Shown here in pieces: positions 6,883-7,965 of a stretch of 7,965 nt of DNA. The stretch lies in the NCBI GenBank assembly GCA_938091985.1, contig CALKOE010000068.1, positions 1-7,965 on the forward strand, written 5' to 3'. The translations under genes were made by a program, and so were the position numbers. The notes under the pieces are model-generated. The model was not told the origin of the DNA. It saw only the letters and a program-made list of their open reading frames with translations, and made no database searches. Within the stretch, counting starts at the first letter, position 1. The number at the start of each line of letters is the position of its first letter. This DNA is from an uncultured Acidimicrobiales bacterium. Lineage in GTDB: Bacteria > Actinomycetota > Acidimicrobiia > Acidimicrobiales > Aldehydirespiratoraceae.

Positions 6883-6911
6883 ATTCAACACCACAACCCG
6901 GGCAGCTGCAA
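6883..6911 (-). promoter_or_regulatory. Candidate promoter of the aminotransferase-lrp-pot operon
   Basis: On the minus strand a -35-like TTGCAG (6906-6911) and a -10-like TTGAAT (6883-6888) are separated by 17 bases. This predicts a transcript start near 6876 and a short leader carrying the GGAGGG site. Both hexamers match the sigma-70 consensus only partly, so the call leans on spacing, position and the mirror-image arrangement with the opposite promoter. Confidence 0.35.
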
Positions 6912-6924
6912 CCGAATCGGTTGC
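6908..6924. promoter_or_regulatory. Perfect 17-bp palindrome, candidate operator
   Basis: GCAACCGA and TCGGTTGC form a perfect inverted repeat of 8-bp arms around a single A at 6916, close to the middle of the 99-base divergent intergenic region. A second copy of CAACnGAATCGGT lies at 6941-6953, exactly 32 bases downstream. Position and symmetry suggest a regulator binding site, most simply for the operon's own Lrp-type protein. The binding partner is inferred. Confidence 0.55.
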
Positions 6925-6949
6925 GCAGGTCGATCTCGGCCAACAGAAT
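6921..6949 (+). promoter_or_regulatory. Candidate promoter of the GNAT-cupin operon
   Basis: A -35-like TTGCGC (6921-6926), a 17-base spacer and a -10-like CAGAAT (6944-6949) point to a transcript start at or next to the A of the GNAT ATG (6958). That would give a leaderless mRNA and explain why no Shine-Dalgarno sequence precedes this gene. The hexamers are weak matches to consensus. Confidence 0.3.
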
Positions 6950-6957
6950 CGGTGTTC

Positions 6958-7575
6958 ATGGGCGAGTTGCAGTACGTCAATCTCTCCGTCGAGTACGCCG
7001 ACGCGCTCGAGGAGCTCGAACTTGCGGTGTTTTCCACGATCAACCCGGACGACCTCTACGACGCAGCCGAACTCCGCGCGCTTGCTGCGGTCTTCCCCGA
7101 GGGCAATTTCGTGGTCCTCGACCAGGGCAGACCGGTCGGCATGGGACTCGGCATCCTGACCGACTTCGACTTCGCGCACACCCAGCACTCGCTCTCCGAG
7201 GTAGGGGGAACCGAGCTTCACGATCCCAACGCAGACTGGTACTACGGCACCGACATCTCGGTGTATCCCGAGTACCGAGGTCGAGGAGTCGGGCGTCGCC
7301 TCTACGAGCTCCGGAAGCAGTGTGTGCGATCGCTCGGCAAGCAAGGCATCGTCGCCGGTGGAGTCATCCCCGGCTACGCCGACCACATCGACGAGATGAG
7401 TGCGCAGACGTACATCGACAGGGTGGTGGCCGGCGAGCTGTACGACCCCACCCTCACCTTCCAACTCGAGAACGGGTTCGAAGCCCGCGGGGTGATCGAG
7501 AATTACCTCGACGACTCGTCGGTGGGCAACAACTCGGTACTCATCGTGTGGGAGAATCCTGACCGTCACCCATGA
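6958..7575 (+). CDS. GNAT-family N-acetyltransferase, related to the acetyltransferase half of YhcX-type fusions
   Basis: Predicted cytoplasmic acetyl-CoA-dependent acyltransferase of 205 residues. The acetyl-CoA pyrophosphate-binding motif is YRGRGVGRRLY (106-116), preceded by the beta-strand segment YYGTDISVYP (95-104). The C-terminal half, with AGGVIPGY (133-140), a segment resembling DEM...YI.RVV (145-157) and YDPTLTFQLENGF (162-174), is distinctive. From memory it closely resembles the N-terminal GNAT domain of B. subtilis YhcX, which is fused to a nitrilase-type amidohydrolase; here the domain stands alone. The ATG at 6958 lacks a ribosome-binding site; an in-frame GTG at 6952 is an alternative, and a leaderless message is possible. 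The frame is open far upstream but only as antisense of the aminotransferase. It overlaps the cupin gene by four bases (ATGA). An amine substrate such as a polyamine is suggested by context, not shown. Confidence 0.85.
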   Translation: MGELQYVNLSVEYADALEELELAVFSTINPDDLYDAAELRALAAVFPEGNFVVLDQGRPVGMGLGILTDFDFAHTQHSLSEVGGTELHDPNADWYYGTDISVYPEYRGRGVGRRLYELRKQCVRSLGKQGIVAGGVIPGYADHIDEMSAQTYIDRVVAGELYDPTLTFQLENGFEARGVIENYLDDSSVGNNSVLIVWENPDRHP

Positions 7576-7925
7576 CTGAATCCGACACCCTCCGCACCCT
7601 CACAGCCACCCTCGACCGTCTCTTCGACGCAATGGAGCCGGACCCGGAAAAGCCCGCCGATCTCGACTCGGTCTGGCGGTATGCGCCGCTCGGCTCACGA
7701 TCACTCGAATCTGGAGTCTGGGAGGCCACCGCGGCGACGTGGACCGAGGAGGACTATCCCGTCGAGGAGGTCTGTGTCATCTTGGCCGGACACCTCCGCC
7801 TGACCGACAGCAACGGTGCGACGCACGACCTCCGCACGGGTGACGCGTTTCACCTCCCGCGGGGTTGGTCGGGCACGTGGGAGGTCCTGGAGGACATGCG
7901 CACGTTCTACGTCATCCTTCCGTGA
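7572..7925 (+). CDS. Cupin_3 (DUF861)-type small cupin protein
   Basis: A 117-residue single-domain cupin. The N-terminal 40 residues are helical and unremarkable (DTLRTLTATLDRLFD). The beta-barrel covers about 47-117, with EEVCVILAGHLRLTD (65-79) as the first cupin motif and LRTGDAFHLPRGWSGTWEV (87-105) as the second; the GDAFHLPRGWSGTW run is typical of the DUF861/Cupin_3 group, related to ureidoglycine aminohydrolase-type proteins. Potential metal ligands are few (E65/E66, H94), so catalytic activity is uncertain. The ATG overlaps the GNAT stop (ATGA) and its own stop overlaps the next predicted start (GTGA), so it is a middle gene of a coupled operon. Small cupins of this type are often found beside amine and amino-acid catabolic genes; a role as metabolite sensor or minor enzyme is possible. 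Confidence 0.88.
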   Translation: MTESDTLRTLTATLDRLFDAMEPDPEKPADLDSVWRYAPLGSRSLESGVWEATAATWTEEDYPVEEVCVILAGHLRLTDSNGATHDLRTGDAFHLPRGWSGTWEVLEDMRTFYVILP

Positions 7926-7965
7926 GCGATCCGAGCACGCTCGTTGCGGAGGCGAAACCTGCCGT
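7922..7965 (+). CDS. Start of a further gene, cut by the right edge
   Basis: A GTG at 7922 overlaps the cupin stop in GTGA, exactly the junction style used elsewhere in this window. The frame is open to the edge, reading MSDPSTLVAEAKPA. Too little is present for a family call. The LVAEAKPA stretch vaguely recalls the N-terminus of FAD-dependent amine oxidases of the gamma-glutamylputrescine oxidase type, which would fit the locus, but this is a guess. Confidence 0.5.
   Translation, partial: MSDPSTLVAEAKPA

Noticed and set aside
5683..6957. Very long plus-strand open frame running in phase into the GNAT gene (total 630 codons)
   Set aside because: The upstream part is exactly antisense to the aminotransferase, reads as low-complexity His/Arg/Val-rich protein without a recognisable domain, and is a usual by-product of GC-rich codon bias. 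The GNAT family begins at about 6958.
6973..6985. Possible fourth copy of the 32-bp-spaced motif, inside the GNAT coding region (CAATC centred on 6980)
   Set aside because: Only the central four bases match and the flanks do not; such a match is expected by chance.
6859..7569. N-terminal extension of the aminotransferase frame of 237 codons on the minus strand
   Set aside because: It is antisense to the GNAT gene, lies upstream of a strong ribosome-binding site at 6865-6870, and class III aminotransferases of about 450 residues need no such extension.

Overview
The window (roughly 60% GC, tightly packed, GTG as well as ATG starts) looks like a piece of an actinobacterial chromosome, probably a marine or freshwater Acidimicrobiia/Ilumatobacter-like lineage. 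That placement is an inference. It rests on base composition, the glycine/aspartate-rich linker right after the lipobox of the binding protein, and the overall style of the proteins. No rRNA, tRNA, CRISPR array or mobile element was seen, and there is no gene-free stretch longer than about 110 bases.

Layout, left to right. (1) Bases 3-887 (+): the catalytic part of a gamma-butyrobetaine dioxygenase-like Fe(II)/2-oxoglutarate oxygenase, cut by the left edge. (2) Bases 888-995: a convergent intergenic region with two strong hairpins, one close behind each flanking gene. (3) Bases 996-6858 (-): a six-gene operon read right to left: class III aminotransferase, Lrp/AsnC regulator, potA ATPase, potB permease, potC permease, potD lipoprotein. 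All junctions are 1- or 4-base overlaps except potC-potD, whose 68-base gap carries a stem-loop with the potC stop codon in its bulge. (4) Bases 6859-6957: a 99-base divergent promoter region with a perfect 17-base palindrome and an arrangement of mirror-image motifs. (5) Bases 6958-7965 (+): a GNAT acetyltransferase, a Cupin_3 (DUF861) protein and the first codons of a further gene, again joined by 4-base overlaps.

Working model: an amine (polyamine-type) uptake and catabolism locus. PotD captures the amine outside the cell, PotB/PotC with PotA import it, and the aminotransferase removes a terminal amino group to give an aldehyde. The Lrp-type protein senses the substrate or a product and acts at the shared divergent promoter region. 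The GNAT, cupin and the downstream gene form the opposite arm, perhaps modifying or further oxidising amine intermediates. The butyrobetaine-dioxygenase-like gene is a convergent neighbour; its functional link to the locus is only suggestive (quaternary amine chemistry). The exact substrate cannot be read from the sequence.
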